A stretch of 64,000 nucleotides of DNA, taken from the NCBI GenBank assembly GCA_947034895.1, contig OX344762.1:72968981-73032980 (forward strand), written 5' to 3'. The DNA is from Rhytidiadelphus loreus. Taxonomy: Eukaryota; Streptophyta; Bryopsida; Hypnales; Hylocomiaceae. This document shows, piece after piece, positions 48,541 to 59,920 of the stretch. How positions within the stretch are numbered: the first letter of the stretch is position 1; each line of letters opens with the position of its first letter. Made by a program: the position numbers and the translations under genes. The notes below the pieces were generated by a model. It saw nothing but the letters and a program-made list of their open reading frames with translations, was not told the origin of the DNA and did no database searches.

Positions 48541-50582
48541 CTAAACATCTGGTAACTTCGTTTCGTGGGGTGCCTCGCCTTGGATGCCATCGAGCCCACC
48601 CTTCATGGTGAAAGTTTCTTGGAGGCCCCCTGTTGGGGTCCAGGCGCAGTGCCGTGACCGGCTTGTCGGTGGGAAATGGCTGAAAAAATTCTCGGGGTAC
48701 TGAATTCGTGAACCACTTCCGGGATCCGGAGTACTTTCCGGCGTACTGAGTGCCTCAACAGCCTCAGACCCACCAGTTTCTTGGAGGCCCCCTGTTGGGA
48801 TCCAAGCGCTCGGTCGTGACCGCCGGCTTGTCGGTAGGAAATGGCTGAAAAATTTCTCGGGGTATTGAATTCGTGAACCGCTTCCGGGATCCGGAGTACT
48901 TCCCGGCGTACTAAGTTCCTCAACAGCCTCAGACCCACCAGTTCTTGAGGCGCCTCGCTTTAGTCTGGAATCGAAGTACGTGTCACGTAAATCTAGTGTA
49001 GGAGAAGTAAAATGAAATTCCAGTACTGCTGGTGATGGTTTTTGACACTCTTGTTGCTGTTGTCGATGCTCTCCAGAGGCCAATGGACATGCTACCGGAT
49101 TACTGAAGTGAGGTGCCCAGGCAGAAGCAAAGGCAAGGCTGTTCCCTTTCCACAGCAACGATTGCGTGCACTCATCGACTTCAATCTTCATCCCCCAACC
49201 GTGGTTCAAAGTATTCCGCAAATCCAACACCACATCGTTCCCCACAGGCAGCGACAGGAATCCGAGACGTCTCATGCGCTGCATCCACTGCTTCTTTGAC
49301 TCCAAGCGCTCTATGCGACGCTCACCTTCGCAGGCCACAATATTCTCAATCTTCATGGCCACAATCTTTTCATACTCCTGTCGAACTTTATTTCCCGACG
49401 GCAACAACGTGGCCATGAAGTCGAAGTGAATCCGCTCGTGCTCGTAAGACTGTTGCACGCGTTTCACGACGTCTGTGGAAGTTGCATCGCAGTCTTCTTC
49501 GTACAAGGTGACGATGGTGGGGTTGAGGGAGCGTATGAGGTGGAGGAGGTTGTCTCGTGGGCACCGAGGTTGAAGTTGCGTTTCCAATGGCGGTGGGTAA
49601 TCAGGTACTCCTGCAGATTCATCTGCAAGGTAGTGTAATCCGAGAGAAAAGTTCACTCCTAGGGCCTCGCCGTCTCGCACGTCGAAGTCGCTAGAAGAGA
49701 GGCGCTCTAGGGGCGGCGCCAGGACGTTGAACTCCAAGGGAACATTTTGAAGGCGGGCAAATTCGGTGAGGCGACGGCCGATTTCTTCGTAGGTAGGGTG
49801 TAGTACAATGGGGAGGGAAGGTCCACAGAGAGTGAGACGGACGTTGGGAGGGCCACCAACGCGGACAGCAAGAGCTTCAATGAAAACCGGCCATTGCATG
49901 CCGTGAGTGGTGCTGAAATCTAATATGTGGATATGTTCCATCTCCTCAAACGCTTCGAGCATGGCTACATTCGCAGCTACGTAGCCGAAGCGAAAGTAAG
50001 GAGAGACGTCTACAAAATTCGTCAACTCGTTCAGCATCCACCTCCTGGCCGGCTCCTGCTCTTCTGTGACAAAATCATCAAGTTGATTTCTTCCATCAAT
50101 ACGTAGCTAGTTAACTCATCCAATCCTATCATCCAATACAATCCACTGCAAATTCTGGAAACATTTCCATGGGAATTTGAAGCATCAACCCATCCAGACG
50201 TGTGACATCTACACTGTCATAAGTCACCATAAGTCAGAATGGCAGGAGCTAACAATTATGAGTTCATTAGATGGAAGGACCATAATATTGTGGTCTCAGA
50301 ATTGATGAGACTGAGGTTAGCTGGATAAGATGTGTGTTTACCACGAGAGTTGGGAAGGTCATCTCCAGAAAGAAATTTTGGACCCAGCATTGAGACACAT
50401 CTGCGCTGGAGAGCCTGTAAGAAGTAGGCAGTAACTCGCTCGCTGGGCTCGCCATTGACTGATGATATATTCCGAAGGGCAGAAACTGTTTGTTTGATAG
50501 TGCTGACATCCTTCAGCTCTATCGCGATGGCACAAGTAAGCAGAAGCTCCTTAGGAGTCATGCCCTCGATGGCAAGAGGCAC
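48541..50582 (-). CDS. GRAS domain module of the multidomain gene
   Basis: Exons 50582-50342 and 50063-48541. All GRAS blocks are present: leucine-heptad I (LLLTCAIAIELKDVSTIKQ), heptad II (FRFGYVAANVAMLEAFEE), VHIID-type HIHILDFSTTHGMQWP, the PFYRE region (LNPTIVTLYEEDC) with RVER-like ACEGERRIERLESKKQW, and SAW (LLWKGNSLAFASAWAPH). GRAS domains act as transcriptional co-regulators or DNA-binding factors. The domain is complete, with the intron between heptad I and heptad II. A 170-residue tail follows, containing a duplicated 54-55-residue unit. Confidence 0.9.
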
Positions 50583-53500
50583 CTGCACATCATTTTAGAA
50601 TACCCAATGACATTCTTATAATTCTATTTAAATCGAATCCAGGACTGAAACAAAATTTCAACGAATTATAGTGACAAGCAGAGCCTGCGCCGTTTTCCAC
50701 CTCACGATGACTGACTGACTGACTAAAAAAAGACATAACCTGCCGAGACCACGAAATAAATAAGAAATAAATTTCACCTAACGCATGAAATAAAGACGTC
50801 TGTATTTCACCATCAATCTTAATCGAAGCAGTGACAAAATCAATATGCATCCTGATAATTGCTGAAGTGGTGGCTGTGGAGTGTACACATTCGGTGGCGA
50901 CAATTTAAATTGCAAGAGGAAGAACTCTACTACCGCTACTCAACACCAAAGGTAATGAAAGATGATCAGTACCCTTAAAATGTTCAACAAAATGAAGTAA
51001 TCAAGTAAGGGTCCAGAGCATTTTACCATTCTATATCTGGAAAGCACCTCCTTGAACTTGCATATACAAATCAATACTGTACCGATCACCTTCCAAACCC
51101 TCCTCACCTGTCCAATAATTGAAGAAGTCATGAATAACTCATGGTCATATTCACATGTTTCAGTCCTATTTATGTGCACAAAACTGGAAAGAATAGGACT
51201 AGCATAGATCTGAGTTCCCAAACAAGCATTCGCAAATACCGATATCTTGAAATTTCTTCATATTACAGAATGTGGCGATATTCAAGCCTAAACTAGTTCG
51301 TCAATCGTCAACCCTGTCACCTATTTGAAGATTTAAACTTCATAAGGGTGTAATTAAATTTCTAAAGCTCGAAGCACACATTAAGGTGCAGCACGTAAAC
51401 ATTGACACACAACTCTATTCGAGTTCCTTATTTGGTCTATACAAGACATGAGATCAAATTAGAGCTTAGCAAGAATCAAGAGTAGAGTGCTGCTCAAAAT
51501 CCCCCGTGTATGTTTCATGGAGCAGCACTCATCCCAAATACTATATATAAAACTTTTAATAATGCAAAAACTTTTTAAACAAAAATAAGACACACAAAGA
51601 ACGTATGTACAGTAAAATTCCAGTACACAAGATGCTGAGACAATCACTTACATTAACAGTAGATGGAGAAGACAAGTGCTGCTGAAGATGGTTCAACAAA
51701 ACCTTGTAACCAATATGACTCTTTGACATTGGTCGGCAAACTTCAAAGTGATTGTCCCTGTCAATCTTGTGCCCCTCCCAGCTGAGCAATAGCCCTTCCC
51801 AGGAATTTTCCGTAACAAGAAGGGATTTCTGCACAGGTAGTTCAAAAGTGTTTCATTGATTTTTGATAGGTCAGGAAGTTGGCAAAAAATGATCAACAAA
51901 TCCTACGTACTAAGGAGGTACAAGAGCTGCGACTTCGCACTGTAGTGTTGCACATGGTAGTAAAACTAATGCCGACGATTGACTCCAGTAAAATACACGA
52001 ACACAAGCCACCCCATGATCGCTGTCTAAATGAACGATGTACATGACAATATCCAAGGTCCCTTTAGACGGTCAAACTTGATCTTTCAACATTACGAAGG
52101 TAAGCGGTTTACCTTACTCATGGGCTTCCCTTCCAGAAAAGCAAGAAGTTTCGTCTTCCGTGGAACCGCATTTTCAAAATCTCTGCTCAATTGAATCATG
52201 TCTGAAATGAAAACACTGTCTCTACGAAGAGCTTTCAGTAAGAAACTTCTTTGTAAAACTCGTGTGTTGCTACATCCCGAGATGTAATTCTCAAACTCCA
52301 TGTTCGCGAAAGCATGCGGCACACTATAGAACACAATGCTTGCTAGCCTCTTCAAGAATTGTTTGCACTTCAGGATTTCTTGAAATTCAACGTTGTTGTC
52401 GACTGTTTTTCCGGCTAAGCCTTGAGCCGCAGCGACCAAGGCTTTGATTATCACCCCTCCAAAGCTATGCCCAACTAAGACGATTGCCTGATCGTTTTCA
52501 CCAAGCTTACAGGTCGCGCTGCGTATACACCAGGATCGAACCCCCAATGTTCAAAGACTAGATACTTAGATTGTCCTATGCAAAATTAGAAAAAGAAGGA
52601 GTTGTTGCATGGTACTCGACAAAAACAATAAACAAGATAATTCGCTGACAGCATTTGAATGTTAAGTGTCACGTTCCTCATGGCGAATCCTTCATTCTGA
52701 ATCAAACACATATGAAAACCCATTGTACGCTGAGTATTGTCACGTGAGATTAGAAGATTACCTCATAACCAGAATTTTAAGCAAATCCATGATTGACTGA
52801 GTGCTGCTCACGTTCGGATTATCATTAAACGACACTGAGAGAACACGTATGTCTGCACCTAAATCCTCAGGTAGCCACATTTGTGGCCATACTAGCTTAT
52901 TGTCCCGTGTCAGCCAGGTCATCCTCCATTCTTCTGAAACCTTGGGAAAACCATGGAAGAAGATCAAAGTAATCTGAACAGAAGTTGCAACCTCACCCAA
53001 TTGTGGATGCAACTGATGCACATGAAACATCTGAATGCCACAAAAAATTCTCATAACGATTAGCTATAAGAAAATGTACGAGGCTACCATCTGAACATGA
53101 ACTACTGAGTGGAATCAGCAAGTTATACACAGTCGCAAATTTAGTAATACCTCCGTTTGGAAATAGTGTACCCATTCTCAATGTTATTGCTTCGTGAAAT
53201 GGACACACTATCTCCAAACAGAGGTAGTACATAGTAGCACGCCTCGAATCACCAGACAAGCCCAATGTCCGCTTCGGTATTCTTACAATAGTGTTGTTTC
53301 CTCGTCAGTAGCTAAAAACTTCCAAGATGCTACAAGAAAAGTCCAAGAACTGGGCACGCTTTTGACTCCATAATATGAAAGAATTGTGCCCTTGAATTTA
53401 ATACAAGAAAATGATAGCTGGAACATGAAATTCTGTATCAAGAGCATGCCTGATTAAAAAAAAGTTGATCATTAGGTGCCAAAAGCAAAATTTTGATCAC

Positions 53501-56500
53501 AACAACCAAGAAATTGTACCTCTTGACGATCACTTTTTGATGTGGATGACGATGCTTTGTCTGCAACATGATGAAAGAACAACCGTGTTCAGAAGCCAAC
53601 GTTTATCGTTCTTTACCCGGTCAAAGTGCACATCTCCTCACACATCTCGCACCAAAGATAATAAATTCGACATGAGTTTAACTATAAACAACGACTATCC
53701 TCCTACCATACCTTGGTTATTGCTTAGCGTGCTTTTGACGTCCAGATTGACACTGCACAATATCATCTTGTCTTCACACGTCTGTATAATCTGATTCTGT
53801 GACAGCAGAAGTAGTGTGATAGCTTCTGAAAATGTGATTTTTGTATCTAAACAGCTCGCAATACAATCCTTCAGAATACATGGTGTGGTCTCTGGAATGC
53901 TCGGCCTCGAAACCTTGACAGCTCCATAAATATCTTCAAAACACTCGTTCCCGGTAAGAATTTCCAAACAAGTCAATCCGAAACAGAACACGTCTCGGTT
54001 CTTGGTGTCATCATTTGCAGCCAGTGAACATCCAAATCCGCCCAGTTTAACAAGGACATCACCCACTCGAAAAGGAATCTGAGCCGTGCTTTTAACTCTG
54101 CAAAGAACATTACTGCACTTGAGGTGGGGATGAGAGACACCCATTTCATGCAAGTAAAGCATGCCCTTGGCGATCTGCAACATCATGTGAACAGCTACAA
54201 GGAGGGATAATGGAGTGGGTCCAGTTGTCTTAATGCTTGTCAAGAGATTTCCAAGGTCAACATCCATGAGCTCCATCATCAAAAATGTCATGAAGGCAGA
54301 CTTTGGCATCCATTCACGAACTTCACCATAGTCAATTTTTTTCTTCCAGTGGTGGAATAAGTGCACCACATGCGGATGACAGAGTCGTGCAAGATCAGGT
54401 TCGCTCTCGTCCATTGCATTGATCCTCTTCAGTGCACAAAAATACCGTCTTCCTTGTCCATCAGGGCAAATGGTTCTGATCACAAATCCTCTAGAACTAG
54501 CCCCTAGCAGATCTCGACTTAGATCAATCGGAAGGTAGTCTCCAATTGAAGTTGGTTTCCCAGTATTCCAAATTTCTTTGAACTCCGACTGCACTTCCGG
54601 TTTATTTTTATCGGTGCAAAAAATATCTGCTTCAATTTTACCTTCACCCCGTATTTCATTGGTGATGGAGGCATAATTAGTCAACCCTGGTAATTCCTGC
54701 AGCCAGAGCTCAATGCTACCATGAGTTCATAGCAAGCAACTCGCATCTGAGTCACTAAGAATAGAGGAATCCATGTTCAAAGTGGACCACGTGTGAAGGT
54801 ACGGAAAGGGGTCAGTAACTGGTACCGGTGGGGGAATGCGTGGAGAATGCAATTCTAGTCGTTTTTCCTTTACAATTGCCCTCAGCACATCCAGCTCATG
54901 TAGTGTGGAAAAACTGCCTGCCATTTTGATGGACCCAACCGATCTTTTATCCACGAGCAGATCCTCTGTTCGTATAACAAAATCTTTTCGATTTGCTTGG
55001 AGATTCTCCTCTAGGTTTATGAATACTGACAACAGCACCCTGCAAATGGATAAATAGAAATCACTCAGGAAATATATTTCGCTGTTTGAAGAATCGGACC
55101 CTAAATACAATGCAATTTAAACTCCGGTAGAAACGACAAAATTGGAGGTAAGCTCAAGGACATAAATACCACATTGCACTTACTTGCATTCACCAACCTG
55201 GAATGCACCAGAGTAGATGCAGATTTCGAGTACATCAACTGGTTCCCAAGAGTTGATTCTGAAAGTGAAATGTTCATGCCAAACGAACTTGTTTCTCTCA
55301 CCTATCACGTCTCACAAAAATAATTCATACAGCATTAGGAAACATGCACAGATGAGATATGGACTGATGAGATGAGGTCTTCAATACCCATAAGAGTAAC
55401 TCAATCTGAGTACAGTGGAGCTGTCTTAAATTTACCTCTGAGAATTCGAGTTATATATGTTGTATGCTTGTAGATGAGCTTTGCAAACACCCTAGGCTCC
55501 GTAGCTGCAGGCGAGATAAGCCCCAAACGAGTTGTTGATGAAGAAATTAGAGACTTCCGTTCAGAGATAATTTTCACTTGACTGCAATAAATCTAATTTA
55601 AGAAATCACATTTAAAAAAGAGACTCTCAACCTTCAGATTTCTTCCCTACAGAATCTGCATACGGCAATGGTTCAGATATCATGTACAAAGAGTAAATAT
55701 TACACAGGTTCTGTGTAGAAGTCAAGAGCATTAGAAACAACTTCTATTGAGTACAAAAGAAGTGGAGTCTCAATGGAGATCAAAGCGAAGATAACTTACA
55801 ACTGATAGAGTTGATGATTCCTTCCTGAAGCACCACATTTAGGTTGCCCAGCTTTCCCATAGCCTGCTCCACAAGGTAATTCAGATCGATGAAAACCAAA
55901 TTGCACAAAAACGGTACGGTGGGAATCATAGAAACTTGCAAAGGTGCAAATGACATCATTCTAACATCTCCTACCTGCTGCCGTTTAATTTGAGCCGTTA
56001 AGGCTAAACTTCCATAAGACCAGCGGCGACCCAATGCAGACACTGGCAAGGTCTTCAGTTCCGGATCTTGCTCCGGCATCACATTTGCAAGCCCCGCTAA
56101 GTGAAGCCTATGTGAGATTGTCTCGAAAAAATTAGAGCAAATGTGGTCACCAAGTAGTGCAGTCGATTTCTTTTGAAAAGCGAAAATAGAATTTAAAGCA
56201 ACGGACCTAAGTAGCTGGCAGGCCTAATTCAGAGCGATCTCCTATTCCTTGTGAATCTGAAATCCACATCTTCAAGCTTACCGCGATATTCCAATACAGA
56301 TGTGGTCTCTGTTGAACAGTTCCAGAGTGATGTCCTCACTGTTATCCTCGTAGGCGAAATGAAACACATTGGTTCCGTCGTTGCCCCACATATGATGAAG
56401 TTCCACATTTCCTACACCTAAAGCCAAGTCCAAACAGTCCATCATCGCCGGTGCCCAATAGGACGTGTCTTCATGTTAGGTCACGGTGTACACATTTGAG

Positions 56501-57083
56501 TATTTATTATTACTAGATTACGATTATGGACTATATTCTCAGTTTCTCAACTCTGTAATTTTCTTTTAGAACTGAAGACTTGAAGTGCAATTCTAACTCT
56601 CCGTAGACTACTCGAACTGACACATCTGAGACTAACCCTCAGGTCAGGAAGCTCACCGAGACTGGCTACTACCCGATATGTAAATTTCAACACACCAGAA
56701 TTCACAGGATCAAAATCCTCATGACTAGGGCAACAGACAAGGAATAAAAACGAGAATTCCATACCTTCTACCACATTAGTCGTGTAGACAATATTCTTGT
56801 ATGAAGCCTTAACATATACCATCCTCTCATCCACTGCATTCACATGCAAAACAAGACGGGTCAATCCTTGATCAAACTTGTGCGCCAGAGAACAACCTAA
56901 TTTTTCTTAATATATGCAGCTGTGACGGATTTGAACAAAAATTAAGAAAGTTACCGCATACATATTTAGAATCAAAGAGAAGAAATAAACCTACAACTGA
57001 AGTGCTCACTTACTGGAACTGCTCATGGGATCCATGAAAGTGGCACTTTGGAGCGTTACTTGGAGATGTCGTACAAACATCAT
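48541..57083 (-). CDS. C2-C2-pseudokinase-SERAC1-like hydrolase-GRAS multidomain gene
   Basis: I could chain about 17 exons in phase on the minus strand: 57083-57014, 56896-56765, 56417-56282, 56107-55975, 55863-55800, about 55577-55436, 55301-55184, 55039 onward, about 54701-53712, 53560-53520, 53030-52762, 52518-52113, 51828-51652, 51209-51083, 50861-50740, 50582-50342 and 50063-48541. The start MMFVRH is the first ATG after an in-frame TAA. The product would be about 1,600 residues. Most junctions give intact codons and continue a domain across the intron. Weak points are the 55800/55577 junction and the step into the kinase exon, where a TGA (54729-54727) must lie in an intron or be a real stop. 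If real, two genes or a broken gene result. I know of no described GRAS protein with this architecture. Confidence 0.6.
48616..48942 (-). repeat. In-frame tandem duplication in the GRAS tail
   Basis: Two copies (48942-48778 and 48777-48616) encode near-identical units starting TGGSEAVEELSTPGSTPDPG and TGGSEAVEALSTPESTPDPG. They differ by one codon in length. The copies are about 85-90% identical, so the duplication is fairly recent. Confidence 0.85.
51652..53030 (-). CDS. SERAC1-like alpha/beta hydrolase module of the multidomain gene
   Basis: Exons 53030-52762, 52518-52113 and 51828-51652 join in phase. The order is canonical for SERAC1-like serine hydrolases: an oxyanion-side strand ITLIFFHGFPKVSEEW, VWPQMWLPEDLGADIRVLSV, the nucleophile elbow VLVGHSFGGVIIKAL (Ser), IVFYSVPHAF, and the C-terminal DNHFEVCRP with the catalytic His. 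Such proteins act on lipids or as immune-type signalling modules; Marchantia has hydrolase-NBS-LRR proteins. Here the hydrolase is followed by GRAS, not NBS-LRR. It looks catalytically competent; the substrate is unknown. Confidence 0.75.
53147..53227. mobile_element. 81-bp TA-flanked MITE inside an intron
   Basis: Nearly the whole element is inverted repeat: ACCTCCGTTTGGAAATAGTG at one end and the inverse of ACCTCTGTTTGGAGATAGTG at the other, with TA on both sides (53145-53146 and 53228-53229). It resembles mariner/Stowaway-type ends. It lies in the intron between the pseudokinase and hydrolase exons of the large gene. Confidence 0.75.
53520..54705 (-). CDS. Pseudokinase module of the multidomain gene
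   Basis: Exons 54701-53712 and 53560-53520. Numbering from the codon at 54684: glycine-loop-like GASSRG (61-66), the ATP Lys kept (FCALKRI, K86), HRD changed to HPH (185-187), Asn kept (N192), and DFG changed to GFG (216-218). Both catalytic Asp residues are thus lost while the fold-defining segments (MMELMDVDLGNLL, MLYLHEMGVSHPHLKCSN, DVFCFGLTCLEILTG) remain. This predicts a catalytically dead, perhaps scaffold or allosteric, kinase fold. It is similar to the intact kinase at 43831-44946. Confidence 0.75.
54727..57083 (-). CDS. C2-domain module (two C2 domains) of the multidomain gene
   Basis: C2 domain 1: LTRLVLHVNAVDERMVYVKA, YKNIVYTTNVVEG, then across the intron VGNVELHHMWGNDGTNVFHF, ITLELFNRD, ICIGISRLHLAGL. 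C2 domain 2: LGNLNVVLQEG, PRVFAKLIYKHTTYITRILR, then across the intron NKFVWHEHFTFRINSWEP, LEICIYSGAF, GECKVLLSVFINLEE. The W-x-E/D-x-F-x-F pattern after a T-x-V segment is the C2 hallmark. Classic five-Asp calcium sites are not obvious, so lipid or protein binding is as likely as calcium sensing. The role, probably membrane recruitment, is inference. Confidence 0.6.
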
Positions 57084-58077
57084 GGCTGTTGCTCGTCCTT
57101 GAATCTGGAAGTTCCAACAGCAGGCAACGAATCTCAGCTTCCGATATTAAAATGCCTATACTACCGACAGCTCCGCGAAACAGGACGACGTGAAGGCTCA
57201 GAGTTAACGCAATCACAACCAACGTTGCATTCGTTCGGCAAGGATTTTCACCTGCTCACAACCCTAATATCAGTTCCACCTACCAGCAAATTTGTTACAT
57301 GGCACTCCACCAAGCCAGCAAAGATCACTTGTCACCGCACCCGGTCATTCAAGTTGAGTTGATTCGCTTCGTTGTCCAGAAGCTTGAATCTTCCCGCTAC
57401 TCGAGCAACTAAATGGGATGTAATTGCGTACAGCCAAACAATGATGCAAGAACGACGACACTGTATCATATCTAGGATAAAAGGTGATAGAACGTAATAC
57501 ATCAATGTTGATAAAATCACATAAGTTGAGTGTAGACAAGAGTCATCGCCGTTCCTCGCATGAAATCGAAAATTTTACTCTTCGTACAAAAATCTGTCTC
57601 GAACTGGAAACGATGCACTGTAAGGCAGGAAACCTGGCCACTGGGGTTTAGCATTTGGATAAAATATATGATTAACTCTGAAAGGACGGGCCTCTGACCA
57701 AAACTTGAACGGCCCCCTCAGTGAACTTCAGAATCCTTAACTGTGTATAATACATTTTGCCACTATATGTGGATGCAAATTTGTTGCTTTTAGTTTCCAA
57801 AGATGAAATAACATGTCTTCAATAAAAAAATTCAGATTCTTTTGTAAAATTTGAAATTACAGAGAAAGTTTGAAGAAAATGTGAAGAAAATTCACATCAA
57901 ATTCGAATATGCTAAGAAAATATGAAAATTTCTTTAGAGGTGTATATTATAGTTTTGAACATAATGGTGTACACCAGATTTCCATGTCATTTTATATTTG
58001 GGAATGTGCTAATAGGCTCTCAACTTCAAACTACAGTAAAGTACACATTTCAAAGTTTTAAGGCAGAATAGAAATTA

Positions 58078-58287
58078 GACTTGGGAAGATTCGTTTACTA
58101 GTTCCTCTCCAAAGGTAAAAATTCCCTCTTGAATGTCATAATCAAGTCTTAACAGCAAGAAGGCAAGAGCTAAACTACCGACTACATAGAAAAAAAACTA
58201 ACCCGAATAAAAAATTAAAAAATAATCAATATGACTAGAACTAACTCAGTTACGTTAAATACCATGGTAAACGAATCTTCCCAAGTC
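58078..58287. mobile_element. 210-bp TA-flanked inverted-repeat MITE
   Basis: Starts GACTTGGGAAGATTCGTTTA and ends with the inverse (TAAACGAATCTTCCCAAGTC). TA flanks both sides (58076-58077 and 58288-58289). Lies about 1 kb upstream of the large minus-strand gene. Confidence 0.75.
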
Positions 58288-58708
58288 TAAAGATGCTTCG
58301 ACTTCACAACTTGATCGGAAGTTTCAACTAAAATCCAAGTTCCTCTAAAATGGAACATCAAGATGTGCTACGTACTACTTAGAAAGACTGTAGACAAGCG
58401 AAGTCACGAGTGAAATCTGAAGCTCTGAAGCTCTTATTCTCCTCTCTCGATGGATGTGATTTGCACAGTAGCAGGGCCTGTGCTTCACAAACCCTATACA
58501 ATTTATCATCCTTAAACTCTCCAAAAAAATTACTGTGACTGCACCCAGTTTAAGGTGACTGCACCCAGTTGCGACCTGTTTGTAATACCGACCCCTATAA
58601 TTCTTCCCCAGATCACGGGGCAATATCGGGAAAACATATAATCAGCACTTTCAAACTCCATATTTTATTCACACTGTAGAATGTATTACGTGTGCGTACT
58701 CTTACAAT

Positions 58709-58760
58709 ATACTCTTACATAGAATGTATTCTATGTAAAATACATTCTATGTAAGAGTAT
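58709..58760. repeat. Perfect 20-bp palindrome with 12-base loop
   Basis: atactcttacatagaatgta (58709-58728) is followed by its exact inverse (58741-58760). It could form a stem-loop; no function is assigned. Confidence 0.85.
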
Positions 58761-58924
58761 CTCGAATCCCGTTTCAATTGCCAAAAAGATGCTACAAAAA
58801 CTAAGACCGTGCAAATTATTTGAACTATGCTCAACGTTGATTCGGACAGTTTTAGGTGATGTTTCCTTAACGAACTCACTCAGAAAAATAAACTCTCTCT
58901 CGAAGCTCCGTAGATAACGAGATA

Positions 58925-59083
58925 GACGCAAGAATAGAGCAAAGGTTGCGGCTACGTTGCAATTAAGTTGAGGGAGAGACGCAAGAATAGAGCAAAGGTT
59001 GCGGCTACGTTGCAATTAAGTTGAGGGAGAGACGCAAGAATAGAGCAAATGCTGCGGCTACGTTGCAATTAAGTTGAGGAGAG
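58925..59083. repeat. Minisatellite, three copies of 53 bp
   Basis: Units start gacgcaagaatagagcaaag at 58925, 58978 and 59031. The first two are identical or nearly so; the third has small changes. The 53-bp length is not a multiple of three, so it is not coding. Confidence 0.9.
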
Positions 59084-59920
59084 ATGCAAGAAACTAAGTA
59101 AGACCCGTGGCAGCAACGGTGCAATTCAAAAACCTACCTCGGCGTGAAGAAACGGAGCTGCAAGGTCTACATTGTGCTCACACCTAATCCATCAACGAGT
59201 CGTGCCTGCTCTTCAGATCCACCTGAACAGAAACACATAATGTGAGATGCGTACCAGAACTGTGTCTGTGAACTTCAAGTTTTATATCTCACTTAGGGTT
59301 TTTGTCCATTTAATGTCGGTACAAGTGAACATAGTTATTCGAAAAAAATGATTAGCAACATGTGTTGCTCTCCATGGCTCCATGCCATGAACTGCACCGA
59401 GACAGGGTCCTGCGCATAACAAAGCCCTCAATTCTAACCCTGACTTACGGCTATGTCAAATTCATCTACAACACTAGTAGTAAACTGAGGTTAGGGCTTG
59501 TCTTTACCCCTTAAATTTGGATGTCTCTACCTCCTTAATTTATAGCTAGCGATACGGCACACCGCAACCACGCTCAGGTACATCACTGGACATTCAGAAC
59601 ACTTCCCGATCCATGCTTGGTCCATTGGCGTCGCCAGCTAAAGAGCTTCGGCCCCCTCTGCAAGATATGGTTGTCGGTACAACACATGGCACGGTCTAGT
59701 GCTGCGGGCCCGTCAGACTTCGGAAATTTTCTTGGAAGCTTGCAGGAGGCTTCTACGAAATTTCTGCCCACAAAATCTGTCAACCTCTTAAGCAGCTTCC
59801 CAGAGAATGAGGGCTCCACCAACAAATAGTTTCTCTCCATATCTCCAACAGTTTTGCATTCTCATTGGTGGGAGTTGCTATAGTTGTGAGACTTTTCAAA
59901 ACTGAGGGAGACAAAAACAT
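59084..59920. other. Gene-free stretch
   Basis: Balanced composition but no recognised gene. Open frames near 59583-59840 on both strands lack known domains. Confidence 0.35.

Noticed and set aside
52500..52560. tRNA-like T-arm (ggttcgatcc on the minus strand)
   Set aside because: The stem around it does not pair and no acceptor or anticodon arm is found; it lies in an intron next to the hydrolase exon.
53030..53265. Separate minus-strand gene starting near 53265
   Set aside because: The frame runs through the 81-bp MITE and shifts relative to the hydrolase exon; the 53030 start joins in phase with the kinase exon instead.
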